17,655 bases of DNA from UBA1181 sp045601045 (GCA_045601045.1 JAZRZA010000030.1:1-17655); one strand, 5' to 3'. Shown: positions 6,926 to 15,576, counted from the stretch's first letter. Translations and numbers: made by a program. Notes: generated by a model not told the origin, from the sequence alone.

Positions 6926-8452
6926 TTAGAAAATATTTACAATGTTTGCGATGCCTTCGCTGATCATGTTTGACAACCAAAGTGGTGCCATACCGATGGC
7001 CGCGATGCATGCGATTAATGTGAAGATGGCCACCTTCTCATATAGTTTAGCGTCTCTAAGTCCTTTGTCATTTGGATCGACATGACCTGTTTGGAGTGGA
7101 CCAAATAGAACTTTACCTACCACGCGTAGGATATAAACCGCAGTGATTACAATAGAGGTGCATCCGAAAATCACGATTACTCTGTGGAAGGTGTCAGGGT
7201 GTTGGAATGCTCCGACGAAGATGGTCATCTCCGCAACGAATCCACTCAAACCTGGCAAACCGAGAGATGCGAGACCCGCGATCACGTAACATACGCAAAG
7301 CACTGGCATCTTCTGCATCAAACCACTCATCTCGCGGATATCACGGGTGTGGGTCATACCATAGATGATACCGATCAACGCGAAGAAGAGCGCTGTCATC
7401 AAACCGTGGGATACCATTTGAAGAATGGCTCCGGTCATAGCGGTCTTATTCATCATCAACAAGGCGAACAATACCAAGCCACAGTGGCTCACGGAAGAGT
7501 AGGCGTTGATGTACTTCAAATCGGTTTGAACGCATGCGCTGAATGCGCCATAGACAACACTGATACCAGTGAGGATGATGAATATCCATGCTTGCTCTTG
7601 CGCTGCGTCAGGCATCAAATACATGGCTACACGGAAACATCCGTAACCTCCCAACTTCATCAATACACCAGCGTGGAGCATTGATACTGCGGTAGGCGCA
7701 GAAGCGTGACCGTCAGGAGACCAAGTGTGGAATGGGAACATAGCGCCCAAAACACCGAATCCGATAAATGTGAGCGGGAAGAAAATGGTTTCCCAAGAGA
7801 GGTCTCCTCCGTTGCTGCGGAGAGTAGCCACATTAGCGGCAATATCTTGAATGTTGAATGTCGCGCTACCACCTTCTGGAACTGAATTGAAGTAGATGCC
7901 TAAGATACCGATCATCAAGAAGGCGGAACCTCCCATCAACATCAAAGTCAACTTCATGGCTGAATACTCCTTCTTTCCACTTCCCCAAAGACCGATAAGA
8001 AGATACATTGGAATCAATGCGATCTCGTAGAAGACGAACATGGTGAATAGGTCTATGGAGATGAAGAATCCATAAACACCTACGGAAAGCATCAAGAACC
8101 ACAAGTAGTACTCTTTTGCCTTCTCTTCAATCGCATAAGAGATAATCGCGCCGGTAAGGACGATGACGGAAGAGAGTAGCAACATCGCTACTGACACGCC
8201 ATCCACACCGATTGCGTAGTGGATGTTGAAAGTCTCGTACCACATGTATGAGTCGGTGAACAAGAATTCCGCGGTGTTACCATCTCCGCGCATTTGAAGA
8301 AATTGAACAGTCAAGTAGGCGGAAGTGGCCAATAGACAAGCTCCTCCTACAGTCATAATTGAACGGATCAATTTCTTGTTTTCTCCGTTGATGCAGAAGA
8401 TTGCTGCCATCATGATCAACGGAATGATTACAAATAATGATAATATATTCAT
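6926..8452 (-). CDS. nuoM: NADH-quinone oxidoreductase subunit M (antiporter-like), TM7 lysine absent
   Basis: 508 aa from the ATG at 8452. An in-frame TTG at 8470 would add six residues but starts inside the short spacer after nuoL and gives a less typical N-terminus. It is an inner-membrane antiporter-like subunit of complex I. E143 in FVFYEIALIPMYL is the conserved TM5 Glu, K266 in AGVLMKLGGYG matches the TM8 Lys, and SAPTAVSMLHAG (251-262) is the family signature. The TM7 Lys normally found five residues before the Pro of the PxHxW motif is replaced: the segment reads GFGVLGAMFPFHTW, putting L235 (TTG, 7750-7748) at that position. nuoL ends 25 bases upstream; nuoN starts 12 bases downstream. 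Confidence 0.97.
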   Translation of the reverse strand: MNILSLFVIIPLIMMAAIFCINGENKKLIRSIMTVGGACLLATSAYLTVQFLQMRGDGNTAEFLFTDSYMWYETFNIHYAIGVDGVSVAMLLLSSVIVLTGAIISYAIEEKAKEYYLWFLMLSVGVYGFFISIDLFTMFVFYEIALIPMYLLIGLWGSGKKEYSAMKLTLMLMGGSAFLMIGILGIYFNSVPEGGSATFNIQDIAANVATLRSNGGDLSWETIFFPLTFIGFGVLGAMFPFHTWSPDGHASAPTAVSMLHAGVLMKLGGYGCFRVAMYLMPDAAQEQAWIFIILTGISVVYGAFSACVQTDLKYINAYSSVSHCGLVLFALLMMNKTAMTGAILQMVSHGLMTALFFALIGIIYGMTHTRDIREMSGLMQKMPVLCVCYVIAGLASLGLPGLSGFVAEMTIFVGAFQHPDTFHRVIVIFGCTSIVITAVYILRVVGKVLFGPLQTGHVDPNDKGLRDAKLYEKVAIFTLIACIAAIGMAPLWLSNMISEGIANIVNIF

Positions 8453-8477
8453 TGTCGTACTTATTATCAATTAGAAA

Positions 8478-10442
8478 TTATATGGCGAACAACACGATGG
8501 TGATGACACCGATGATAAATACCCAAGCATATTGTTGAACGTATCCGCTTTGAGTCTCCTTCATGCCTTCAGAGAATACGTTGGTTATCTTCGCAAGGAA
8601 GTTCATGAAACCATCGATCACATTACGGTCGAACCATGCGATTGGTTGACAGATGCGTTTGAAGATAATGTTGTTGGTTACAAACAAATATACCTCGTCG
8701 ATGTAGAACTTGTTGTAAGCCCACAAGTATGGTCTCTTGAAGTATGATACCACTTTGTTTGGTCTTCCCGTCTTCTCAAAGTATAGGAATGCCGCGATAA
8801 GGATACCTATTACACCTGCGCCGATACTTGGTAACGCCACGTTCCAGTGTGTGTGGATGTCGTAGTTGGTGAAGTCTGATGAAATCAAGTGGGTGAATGG
8901 AAGTCCACCGAACATCCATACAATACCAGAGATAACTGTTACGCCAGCCAAGAACATCAATGGGAAGGTCATTACCAATGATTGCTCATGAGGCTCGTGC
9001 TTGTAACCATCTTTAGGCTCACCGAACCAGAAGATACGGAAGTAGAGGCGGAACATGTAGAAGGCAGTCAAACCTGCTACGAAATACTCAACCGCGAATG
9101 CGATCTTGTTGTTTTCAAGGGCAGCCACCAAAATCTCATCCTTGGAGAAGAATCCTGAGAATGGAGGAATACCTGCAATGGCCAAACATGCGATCAAGAA
9201 GGTGATGTGTGTAATAGGCATTCTCTTACGCAAGTTACCCATGTCATCCATCTCGTTGCTATGAACCGCATGGATAATCGCACCCGCACCCATGAAGAGC
9301 AATGCTTTGAACATGGCGTGTGTGAACAAGTGCCAGATGGAGGCGGTGTAACCCAAACCTTCTTCTGCTCCATAACCAGAGACACCCAAAGCCACCATCA
9401 TGTAGGCGATTTGAGAGATGGTTGAGAAGGCAAGCACGCGTTTGATATCTGTTTGCGCGCAAGCGATGATTGCCGCGAAGATACTGGTGAAAGCGCCAAT
9501 GTAGGCGATGATCTCCAAAACGTGAGGTGCTTCGAAGTGGTAGATAGGGAAGAGCCTAGCCACCAAGTATACACCCGCAACCACCATGGTAGCGGCGTGG
9601 ATCAACGCAGAAGCCGGAGTTGGACCCTCCATGGCGTCTGGCAACCAAATGTGCAATGGGAACATCGCTGATTTACCCGCACCTCCCAAGAAGATCAAGA
9701 AGACTGCTATGGAGATGATAGGGAATCCGCAGAATGTGATGTTTCTCATGGTTGTGTCGACGATCTCAACATGACCGTCACTTACCAATGTGAGCTTGCT
9801 GAAATCGAATGTTCCTGTGTAGTAGGATAGGATCAAGATTCCGATCAAGAAGAACATATCGGCGAAACGTGTCACGATGAATGCCTTCTTTGCGGCTTTG
9901 ATCGCTGATGGTTTTTCGTAGTAGTAACTGATCAACAAGAAGGATGACACACCCACCAACTCCCAGAAGATATACATTTGGAAGATGTTAGTGGCAACCA
10001 CCAAACCGAGCATAGCGAAAGAGAAGAGGGAAAGGACTGCGTAAAAACGTTGAACTCCCTTGTCATACGTGCCGTCATGCTCTTTCATGTAGCCCATGCT
10101 GTAGATATGTACCATCAAGGAGACTGTGGCGATGACGATCAACATGATGGCCGAAATCGGATCCAAAAGGAATCCGATGTGGATGATCAGTGTCTCGGTC
10201 ATCTTCAACCACGTCAAGGAGAAAAGCTCTTTTTCTACAAATGTTTCTCCATTTTGAAAATTTCCGCTGAAGAAATAATTGATCGCTATGATATAACAGA
10301 TGACTGAAACGATACCAAACATGGCCGTTCCAAATAACCCTGAAGCTTTGTGGGACATCTTATTACCGAATAGTCCTAATACAAGGAACGTAAAGAGCGG
10401 TAATGCCAAGACGAAAGGTGCTAAATTCTCTAATTGTTCCAT
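8478..10442 (-). CDS. nuoL: NADH-quinone oxidoreductase subunit L (antiporter-like, lateral helix)
   Basis: 654 aa, the distal antiporter-like subunit of the complex I membrane arm. Conserved charges are in place: E161 in IFWELVGVSSF, K257 in GGAGKSAMFPLHIWLPDAM, and H282 in LIHAATMVVAG. GIPPFSGFFSKDEI is the usual C-terminal-half signature. After the antiporter core come the long amphipathic lateral-helix region (from about residue 525, with KRPYLWAYNKFYIDEVY) and a final transmembrane helix at about 636-654. The gene starts 5 bases after nuoK with no clear Shine-Dalgarno (TAATAAACATG), which suggests translational coupling. Confidence 0.97.
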   Translation of the reverse strand: MEQLENLAPFVLALPLFTFLVLGLFGNKMSHKASGLFGTAMFGIVSVICYIIAINYFFSGNFQNGETFVEKELFSLTWLKMTETLIIHIGFLLDPISAIMLIVIATVSLMVHIYSMGYMKEHDGTYDKGVQRFYAVLSLFSFAMLGLVVATNIFQMYIFWELVGVSSFLLISYYYEKPSAIKAAKKAFIVTRFADMFFLIGILILSYYTGTFDFSKLTLVSDGHVEIVDTTMRNITFCGFPIISIAVFLIFLGGAGKSAMFPLHIWLPDAMEGPTPASALIHAATMVVAGVYLVARLFPIYHFEAPHVLEIIAYIGAFTSIFAAIIACAQTDIKRVLAFSTISQIAYMMVALGVSGYGAEEGLGYTASIWHLFTHAMFKALLFMGAGAIIHAVHSNEMDDMGNLRKRMPITHITFLIACLAIAGIPPFSGFFSKDEILVAALENNKIAFAVEYFVAGLTAFYMFRLYFRIFWFGEPKDGYKHEPHEQSLVMTFPLMFLAGVTVISGIVWMFGGLPFTHLISSDFTNYDIHTHWNVALPSIGAGVIGILIAAFLYFEKTGRPNKVVSYFKRPYLWAYNKFYIDEVYLFVTNNIIFKRICQPIAWFDRNVIDGFMNFLAKITNVFSEGMKETQSGYVQQYAWVFIIGVITIVLFAI

Positions 10443-10447
10443 GTTTA

Positions 10448-10759
10448 TTAATGCTTTAATTCGTTAATACTTCTAGCGTCCACATTGTGGTGTTGGCGGT
10501 ATACGTTGATAATGATTGAGATAGCCACTGCAGTTTCTGCTGCCGCTACCGCGATGACGAAAAGAGTATACATGTAGCCCTCCATCTGTTCAGGGAAGAG
10601 GAATCTGTTAGCTGCTACAAAATTAATGTTGACAGCGTTGAGGATTAACTCTACCGACATGAGAATGCTAATGAGATTCTTTCTTGCCACAAATCCATAC
10701 ACGCCTGTGAAGAAGAGGAGCGTGCTAAGGATGAAATATGATTCTACTGGTATATTCAT
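10448..10759 (-). CDS. nuoK: NADH-quinone oxidoreductase subunit K
   Basis: 103 aa, three transmembrane helices, the MrpC-like subunit of complex I. The two membrane glutamates of the central hydrophilic axis are present: E37 in LMSVELILNAVNI and E75 in AVAAAETAVAISI. Its ATG overlaps the nuoJ stop as ATGA (4-bp overlap), a standard coupling arrangement. The hydrophilic C-terminal tail has two adjacent His. Length is normal. Confidence 0.97.
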   Translation of the reverse strand: MNIPVESYFILSTLLFFTGVYGFVARKNLISILMSVELILNAVNINFVAANRFLFPEQMEGYMYTLFVIAVAAAETAVAISIIINVYRQHHNVDARSINELKH

Positions 10760-11307
10760 TTTTTTACCTCCTTATTCTTTTGTGCGACTGCGACGCTACC
10801 AATGATGCATGCTAACAAAAGCACGCTGGCTGCTTCGAAAGGCAATAAGTATTGGAATTTTTCTGTACCCATCAAGGTGCTACCAACGGTTGCCATATCC
10901 ACCTCGTTTACAAGTTCGTTCGCTTGGTCGTAATTTGGCAAGAAACCGAATTTCGCGATTAAGGTGCCACAAGTCAAAACGCCCATGACAACCGCGATGA
11001 TACCCATGATGTTTCTTTCGCCCTTATTCACCTCGATATCGTTACCAAGACCCTTGATCAAAAGGATAGCGAATACGATCAAGACGACAATACCGCCCGC
11101 GTATACGGATAGCTGAACGGCTGCTAGAAAATCGTAGTTCATTTGTAGGTAAAGACCTGCGATGCAGAACAAAGTAAAGAAAAGATAAGTGGCTGACCGA
11201 AGAATCTTGGTGGATGTCACCGTGAGGATTCCGAATAGCAGAGTGGCCGCCGCAAGAATAAAAAATATGATATTACCTGCTGTAATATATTCCATAATGT
11301 TTTCCAT
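10756..11307 (-). CDS. nuoJ: NADH-quinone oxidoreductase subunit J
   Basis: 183 aa, five predicted transmembrane helices, inner membrane. LSVYAGGIVVLIVFAILL (67-84) is the conserved TM3 segment with the Tyr-Ala-Gly-Gly motif, whose helix carries the pi-bulge seen in complex I structures. The Glu in LLPFEAASVLLL and the final helix also fit NuoJ. Two starts are possible: ATG at 11307, 5 bases after the nuoI stop and used here, or ATG at 11295, which has GGAAAA at a better ribosome-binding distance and gives MEYITAG. The difference is four residues. The 3' end overlaps nuoK by 4 bp. Confidence 0.95.
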   Translation of the reverse strand: MENIMEYITAGNIIFFILAAATLLFGILTVTSTKILRSATYLFFTLFCIAGLYLQMNYDFLAAVQLSVYAGGIVVLIVFAILLIKGLGNDIEVNKGERNIMGIIAVVMGVLTCGTLIAKFGFLPNYDQANELVNEVDMATVGSTLMGTEKFQYLLPFEAASVLLLACIIGSVAVAQKNKEVKK

Positions 11308-11312
11308 AATCT

Positions 11313-11795
11313 TTACTGTTGAGGGGTTACTACTGCTTTTTTCACTTCAAGTTGAGAGCCTTCGTTGTTCAATTGCTTCACTAAGGTCTCTTTTCTGAAG
11401 ACGGAGTGCTCGAAATTGTTGCTCCACTCGATTGCCTTTTGCGGACAATTCATGGTGCATAGACCACAGAAAGTACAAGTTCCCAAATCGTACATGTACT
11501 TGTCTAGCATCTTCTTGCTCTTGCCGTCCTCTGTTGTGATTTGTTTGCTGATCACTTTGATGGTGCCGTTTGGACAATTCATTTGACAAATTCCACAAGC
11601 GGTACATTTGTGCTCATTTAAACTGTTGTGCGGCATTTTCAATTCGCCTCTGAATCTCTCCGCGTAAACCTTGGTTCCACGGTTTTCAGGGTATTCCTCA
11701 GTGATTGGCTTCCTGATGAAGTTAATCATCGTGATGCGCATTCCCTGCAAGAGGTTCCAAATGCCGGAAAATAAATCTTTGAAATATTGTATCAT
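11313..11795 (-). CDS. nuoI: NADH-quinone oxidoreductase subunit I, 2x[4Fe-4S] ferredoxin-like
   Basis: 160 aa, peripheral Q-module subunit at the membrane interface. Two ferredoxin-type cluster motifs are visible: C64-x2-C67-x2-C70-x3-C74-P and C107-x2-C110-x2-C113-x3-C117-P, which bind the N6a and N6b [4Fe-4S] clusters that pass electrons to N2 in NuoB. An N-terminal amphipathic segment (about 1-28) anchors it to NuoH. AAAGGGAAAC gives a good Shine-Dalgarno before the ATG. nuoH ends 13 bases upstream. With NuoE, NuoF and NuoG missing from the operon, these would be the first clusters reached by an external electron donor. Confidence 0.97.
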   Translation of the reverse strand: MIQYFKDLFSGIWNLLQGMRITMINFIRKPITEEYPENRGTKVYAERFRGELKMPHNSLNEHKCTACGICQMNCPNGTIKVISKQITTEDGKSKKMLDKYMYDLGTCTFCGLCTMNCPQKAIEWSNNFEHSVFRKETLVKQLNNEGSQLEVKKAVVTPQQ

Positions 11796-11808
11796 TTTTG
11801 TTTCCCTT

Positions 11809-12882
11809 TTAGAAGATTAATACCCAACCTGCCATCAATAGCAAGTTCACCAAACTGATTGGCATCAAAATCTTCCACTCCAATTTCAAGAGTTGGTCGA
11901 TTCTCAAACGAGGGAAGGTCCATCTTACCCATAAGCTAAGCAATACAAGCGCAAAGGTCTTGCCCATGAACCAAATCCAAGATGGAATGTAGTCCATAAC
12001 GCCGTTGAAGCCTGCTGCCCAATCCGCATTGATGTGGAATGGTTGCCAGCCGCCTAGGAATACGGTAGCGGCGATACCCGCGATGATGAACATGTTCAAA
12101 TACTCCGCCAAGTAGAAGAATCCGAATTGGATACCGGAGTACTCTGTGTGGTAACCTGCGGTCAACTCAGACTCAGCCTCAGGCAAGTCAAATGGACCAC
12201 GGTTGGTCTCCGCATGTCCCGCGATCAAATAGATGATGAAGGCGATCAACGCAGGGATAGGCGCTTGGAAAATATACCATGCGTTCGCTTGTCCCGTGAT
12301 GATGTCGGAGATGTTCAAGGAACCTGCCAAAAGAACCATTGTCATGATGGAGATTCCTGCTGACAACTCGTAACTGATCAATTGGGCGCCACTACGCATC
12401 GCGCCGATCAAAGTGTACTTGTTGTTACTTGACCATCCAGCCAATAGGATACCTACAACACCCAATGATGAGATAGCCAAGATGTAGAATAGACCTACAT
12501 TGAAGTCGATACATGCGAGTCCTTCTCCGAATTGAAGCGCTCCGAAGGTACAGAATGAACCTGCGATCGCAAGGAACAATGCTGTTTTGAAGAGGATGTT
12601 GTCCACGTTGTTGATCGTGATGATCTCCTTCAACAAAATCTTGACCATGTCGGCCACACTTTGGAAGAGACCCCAAGGTCCAACTCGGTTCGGACCTTTT
12701 CTACATTGGAAGCGTGCGCATATCTTACGCTCCAATAGAATGAGGATCAAGGCTAACACACAATAGAGTCCCAAAAGACCCACTCCGACTAGAACACACT
12801 CGATCAGTGTCACTAGCCATTCCGCAAGGTTGCTTGCTAGGAATGTGTGTATGTTGTTTAATATTTCTGTGAAAGTCATCAT
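11809..12882 (-). CDS. nuoH: NADH-quinone oxidoreductase subunit H
   Basis: 357 aa, inner-membrane subunit of eight predicted helices that forms the quinone chamber and connects it to the proton axis. Signatures are intact: LLERKICARFQCRKGPNRVG (49-68), ADMVKILLKE (77-86), and ETNRGPFDLPEAESELTAGY (225-244), the acidic loop near the quinone entry. Two Met codons are adjacent at the start; I use the first at 12882, behind AGAAAGAAT. nuoCD ends 30 bases upstream, the largest gap inside the operon. Confidence 0.97.
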   Translation of the reverse strand: MMTFTEILNNIHTFLASNLAEWLVTLIECVLVGVGLLGLYCVLALILILLERKICARFQCRKGPNRVGPWGLFQSVADMVKILLKEIITINNVDNILFKTALFLAIAGSFCTFGALQFGEGLACIDFNVGLFYILAISSLGVVGILLAGWSSNNKYTLIGAMRSGAQLISYELSAGISIMTMVLLAGSLNISDIITGQANAWYIFQAPIPALIAFIIYLIAGHAETNRGPFDLPEAESELTAGYHTEYSGIQFGFFYLAEYLNMFIIAGIAATVFLGGWQPFHINADWAAGFNGVMDYIPSWIWFMGKTFALVLLSLWVRWTFPRLRIDQLLKLEWKILMPISLVNLLLMAGWVLIF

Positions 12883-12912
12883 ATTCTTTCTATTCTATGA
12901 TTTGTAAAAGAA

Positions 12913-14541
12913 TTATCTATCCGCACATGGAATTACGTAGTCCAAAGAGGCTCCGATCATGATAAGGTCGGCGATCTTCTCGTTTCTACACAATGGATCC
13001 AATGCTGAAATTAGTGTCATACAAGGTGAACGGAACTTCACGCGGTAAGGGTTTTTGTCTCCCTTGCTGTTGATATAGACGCCGAAGTCTCCTCTTGCAT
13101 TTTCCACTCTTTGATAGTACTCTCCCTCTGGCAACTTGATGATGGCTGGTGTTTTTGCCTTGAAGCCATCGTCTGGCAAGTTGTCGATCAATTGCTCGAT
13201 GATGCGGAGTGATTGCTCGATCTCATCCAAACGGATAAGGTATCGGTCGAATGTGCCTCCCTCTGAGCGAAGTACCTCATCGAAATCCAATTTGTCGTAT
13301 CCCGCGTATGGCGCGATTTTTCGAACGTCGCATGACCATCCTGACGCTCTACCTGTTGGACCCGTCACACCAAGAGATGCGGCTGTTTCCTTGGTAAGGA
13401 AGCCGATGTTCTCCATACGACCCTTTGCGATAGGGTTGTTGGTGAAGAGTATGTGGTACTCCTTAATCATCTTTCTCATATATGGGATGAACTCCTTCAC
13501 TTGGTCAACGAACTTAGGACTTACCTCATTCGCTAAACCTCCGATGACATTGTAACCTACCATCAAGCGGCCTCCACCGGTCTCCTCGAAGATGTCCATG
13601 ATCTTCTCACGGTCACGCATGCCGTAGATGAAAGCTGTGATGGAACCCATATCCATACACATACATCCCCAACCCAATAGGTGGGAAGCGATACGTGTCA
13701 ACTCGTCGAAGATGATGCGGACAGCCTCCGCTCTTTTAGGTATCTCAAGTCCCAAAGCTTTTTCTACGCAAAGGCAGAAGGCGTGTCTGTTGATCGTACC
13801 AGACAAGTAGTCCAAACGCTCTGTCAATTGGAGGATTTGTGGATAAGTCTTGCTTTCGCACATCTTCTCGATACCACGGTGGATGTAACCGAAGTTAGGG
13901 TCCACTTTGTTGATGATCTCACCATCCAAAGAGACTCTTAGGTGAAGCACACCGTGTGTGGCAGGGTGTTGAGGTCCGATATTTACTACATATTCGTTCT
14001 TGTCGAACAAATTCTTTGTCTCGGTAATCAACGAACCGTCCTTCGCGAAGCGGATGCTTGGCATCTCCTCCATGGCGTCCACGGTTTGGTTTACCAATGG
14101 AACTGGATTCAATTTAGGATCGGCGTCGTAATCCTTGCGAAATGGGAAACCATTCCAGTCTTGACGCAAGAAAAGGCGACGAAGGTCTGGGTGGTTCACG
14201 AATTGGATACCGAAGAAGTCGTATGCCTCACGCTCGTATAGATTAGCGGACGCCCAAATGTCGTGAACAGATGGGATGGCCAACGACTCGCGGTTCTCGG
14301 TATTCACCTTTACGACCGCCATTGCCTTTTTGTCTTGGGTGGAGGTGAAATGGTAGATGACACCGAAATACTCCTTGTAATCCATACCGGTCAAGTTCAA
14401 GAGGACATCGTATCCACCCTCTTTGAGCTTCTCGGCCAATTTCCTGAATTTATCAGGCGCTACGCAGACGGTAGGGTATTGTTGCTCCTCCACTTTGAGA
14501 GAAGAATCAACGGATGAGATTATATCTTGTAATTTCTTCAT
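12913..14541 (-). CDS. nuoCD: Fused NADH-quinone oxidoreductase subunit C/D
   Basis: 542 aa. Residues 1 to about 140 are NuoC, with YEREAYDFFGIQF (102-114) and the His-Pro-Asp-Leu-Arg-Arg-Leu block (117-123). A linker follows, then NuoD from about 180: GPQHPATHGVLHLRVSLDGE (189-208) carries the quinone-site His, ERLDYLSG (241-248) carries Y245 at the quinone headgroup position, and HRGIEKM (221-227) and GPTGRASG are other landmarks. The fused form is known from several lineages including Bacteroidota and enterobacteria. The extreme C-terminus reads DYVIPCADR, where many NuoD proteins have a Gly-Glu before the x-Asp-Arg end. The start lies 3 bases after the nuoB stop. Confidence 0.97.
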   Translation of the reverse strand: MKKLQDIISSVDSSLKVEEQQYPTVCVAPDKFRKLAEKLKEGGYDVLLNLTGMDYKEYFGVIYHFTSTQDKKAMAVVKVNTENRESLAIPSVHDIWASANLYEREAYDFFGIQFVNHPDLRRLFLRQDWNGFPFRKDYDADPKLNPVPLVNQTVDAMEEMPSIRFAKDGSLITETKNLFDKNEYVVNIGPQHPATHGVLHLRVSLDGEIINKVDPNFGYIHRGIEKMCESKTYPQILQLTERLDYLSGTINRHAFCLCVEKALGLEIPKRAEAVRIIFDELTRIASHLLGWGCMCMDMGSITAFIYGMRDREKIMDIFEETGGGRLMVGYNVIGGLANEVSPKFVDQVKEFIPYMRKMIKEYHILFTNNPIAKGRMENIGFLTKETAASLGVTGPTGRASGWSCDVRKIAPYAGYDKLDFDEVLRSEGGTFDRYLIRLDEIEQSLRIIEQLIDNLPDDGFKAKTPAIIKLPEGEYYQRVENARGDFGVYINSKGDKNPYRVKFRSPCMTLISALDPLCRNEKIADLIMIGASLDYVIPCADR

Positions 14542-14544
14542 GGC

Positions 14545-15150
14545 CTACTCGTTTTCTGCTGTTTTGTTATCTTCTTTATTGGATACCTTCTTGTCTCCTA
14601 ACTTGAAGAAGTTCTCCAACTTGATCTTTCTTTGCAATTGCATCATGCCGTAAAGCATGGCGTCTGGTCTAGGAGGACATCCAGGAACGTATACGTCCAC
14701 TGGGATGATCTCGTTCACACCGTTCACTACGTGGTAAGTATCCTTGAATGGACCACCGCTGATGGCGCAACCACCCACCGCGATCACATATTTAGGCTCT
14801 GCCATTTGGTCGTAGAGACGCTTCAAAACTGGAGCCATCTTGTGAACGATTGTTCCTGCGACGAAGATGACGTCCGCTTGACGAGGAGAGTTACGGGTAA
14901 CCTCCCATCCGAAACGCGCGAAGTCTGTTCTCGCCGCACCGACGCACATGAACTCGATACCACAACAACTGGTGGCGAAGGTCAAAGGCCAAACTGAATT
15001 GGAACGACCCCAGTTGATGATGTCGTCCAAAACACCTATCGCCACATTAACGCCACCTGCGCGAAGTTCCTCAACATACTGCTCCAAGTATTCATTGTCG
15101 TTGAAGTCCTCCGTCTTCATGTTTTTTATTTTGATATTCTTTACTTCCAT
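14545..15150 (-). CDS. nuoB: NADH-quinone oxidoreductase subunit B, carries cluster N2
   Basis: 201 aa from the ATG at 15150. This start has AAGGAG seven to eight bases upstream and overlaps the nuoA stop by 10 bases; an ATG at 15171 would add seven residues but has no ribosome-binding site. The four cysteines of the unusual tandem-Cys [4Fe-4S] cluster N2 are present: C62-C63 in SCCGIEF, C128 in GGCAISGG and C158 in PGCPPRP. N2 is the last cluster, reducing quinone at the NuoB-NuoD-NuoH interface. The charged C-terminal tail (about 180-201, Lys/Asn/Glu-rich) is likely flexible. Confidence 0.97.
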   Translation of the reverse strand: MEVKNIKIKNMKTEDFNDNEYLEQYVEELRAGGVNVAIGVLDDIINWGRSNSVWPLTFATSCCGIEFMCVGAARTDFARFGWEVTRNSPRQADVIFVAGTIVHKMAPVLKRLYDQMAEPKYVIAVGGCAISGGPFKDTYHVVNGVNEIIPVDVYVPGCPPRPDAMLYGMMQLQRKIKLENFFKLGDKKVSNKEDNKTAENE

Positions 15151-15506
15151 TCCAATGCTCCTTTCTTCCATGCATAAGCTAAACCGAGAACGAGAACGAA
15201 GAGGAAGAACAAGACACTAACCAACGCCGTGGCTCCGTATTGCTCGACGAATTGGGTGTATGAAGCCGCCCAAGGAAACAATAGAACTGTCTCCACATCG
15301 AACATTAGGAACAGGATGGCGAAGAGATAGTAGCCGATCTTGAATTGCATCCAAGAGGTTCCCCTCGTCGGAATACCACATTCGTAAGGCTCTCCCTTTT
15401 GTGCATTGGTTGATTTTGGCGCCAAAAGCTTGCCAATAATCAGCGCGGCTACCACCATGATGATGGCCGTCACCAATACGACGATAAAATTTACACCTGT
15501 ACTCAT
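15141..15506 (-). CDS. nuoA: NADH-quinone oxidoreductase subunit A
   Basis: 121 aa, three transmembrane helices. The conserved loop GEPYECGIP (38-46) with C43, which lies near the quinone cavity in complex I, and LFLMFDVETVLLFPW (65-79) with D70 and E72 identify it. It is the first gene of the nuo operon. The leader directly before the ATG is AT-rich with no Shine-Dalgarno, as is common in Bacteroidota. A direct repeat lies 32-52 bases upstream of the ATG and a hairpin-terminator lies 71-102 bases upstream. Confidence 0.97.
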   Translation of the reverse strand: MSTGVNFIVVLVTAIIMVVAALIIGKLLAPKSTNAQKGEPYECGIPTRGTSWMQFKIGYYLFAILFLMFDVETVLLFPWAASYTQFVEQYGATALVSVLFFLFVLVLGLAYAWKKGALEWK

Positions 15507-15537
15507 TGTTTAAATTATTATTAGTTATTTATTATAT

Positions 15538-15558
15538 TCCCTTAGTTAAATCCCTTAG
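15538..15558. repeat. Direct repeat of an 8-bp element upstream of nuoA, operator candidate
   Basis: TCCCTTAG occurs at 15538-15545 and again at 15551-15558, a 13-bp period separated by TTAAA (CTAAGGGA on the nuo strand). It falls between the leader terminator and the nuoA start, where a nuo promoter would be expected. No TAnnTTTG element is found in 15507-15576; AATATAAT near 15530-15537 is the only -7-like string. An activator or repressor half-site pair is possible but unproven. Confidence 0.4.
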
Positions 15559-15576
15559 CAATAATAATTTATATGC

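Noticed and set aside
7184..7684. 166-codon plus-strand frame opposite nuoM
   Set aside because: It is antisense to a secure, highly conserved gene and its His/Gln/Thr-rich product looks like a reverse-complement shadow.
8453..8470. TTG start for nuoM, six residues upstream of the ATG
   Set aside because: The ATG at 8452 gives the usual NuoM N-terminus; the TTG has no ribosome-binding site and lies in the nuoL-nuoM spacer.
13136..13555. 139-codon plus-strand frame opposite nuoCD
   Set aside because: Antisense to the conserved NuoD core; composition is that of a shadow frame.
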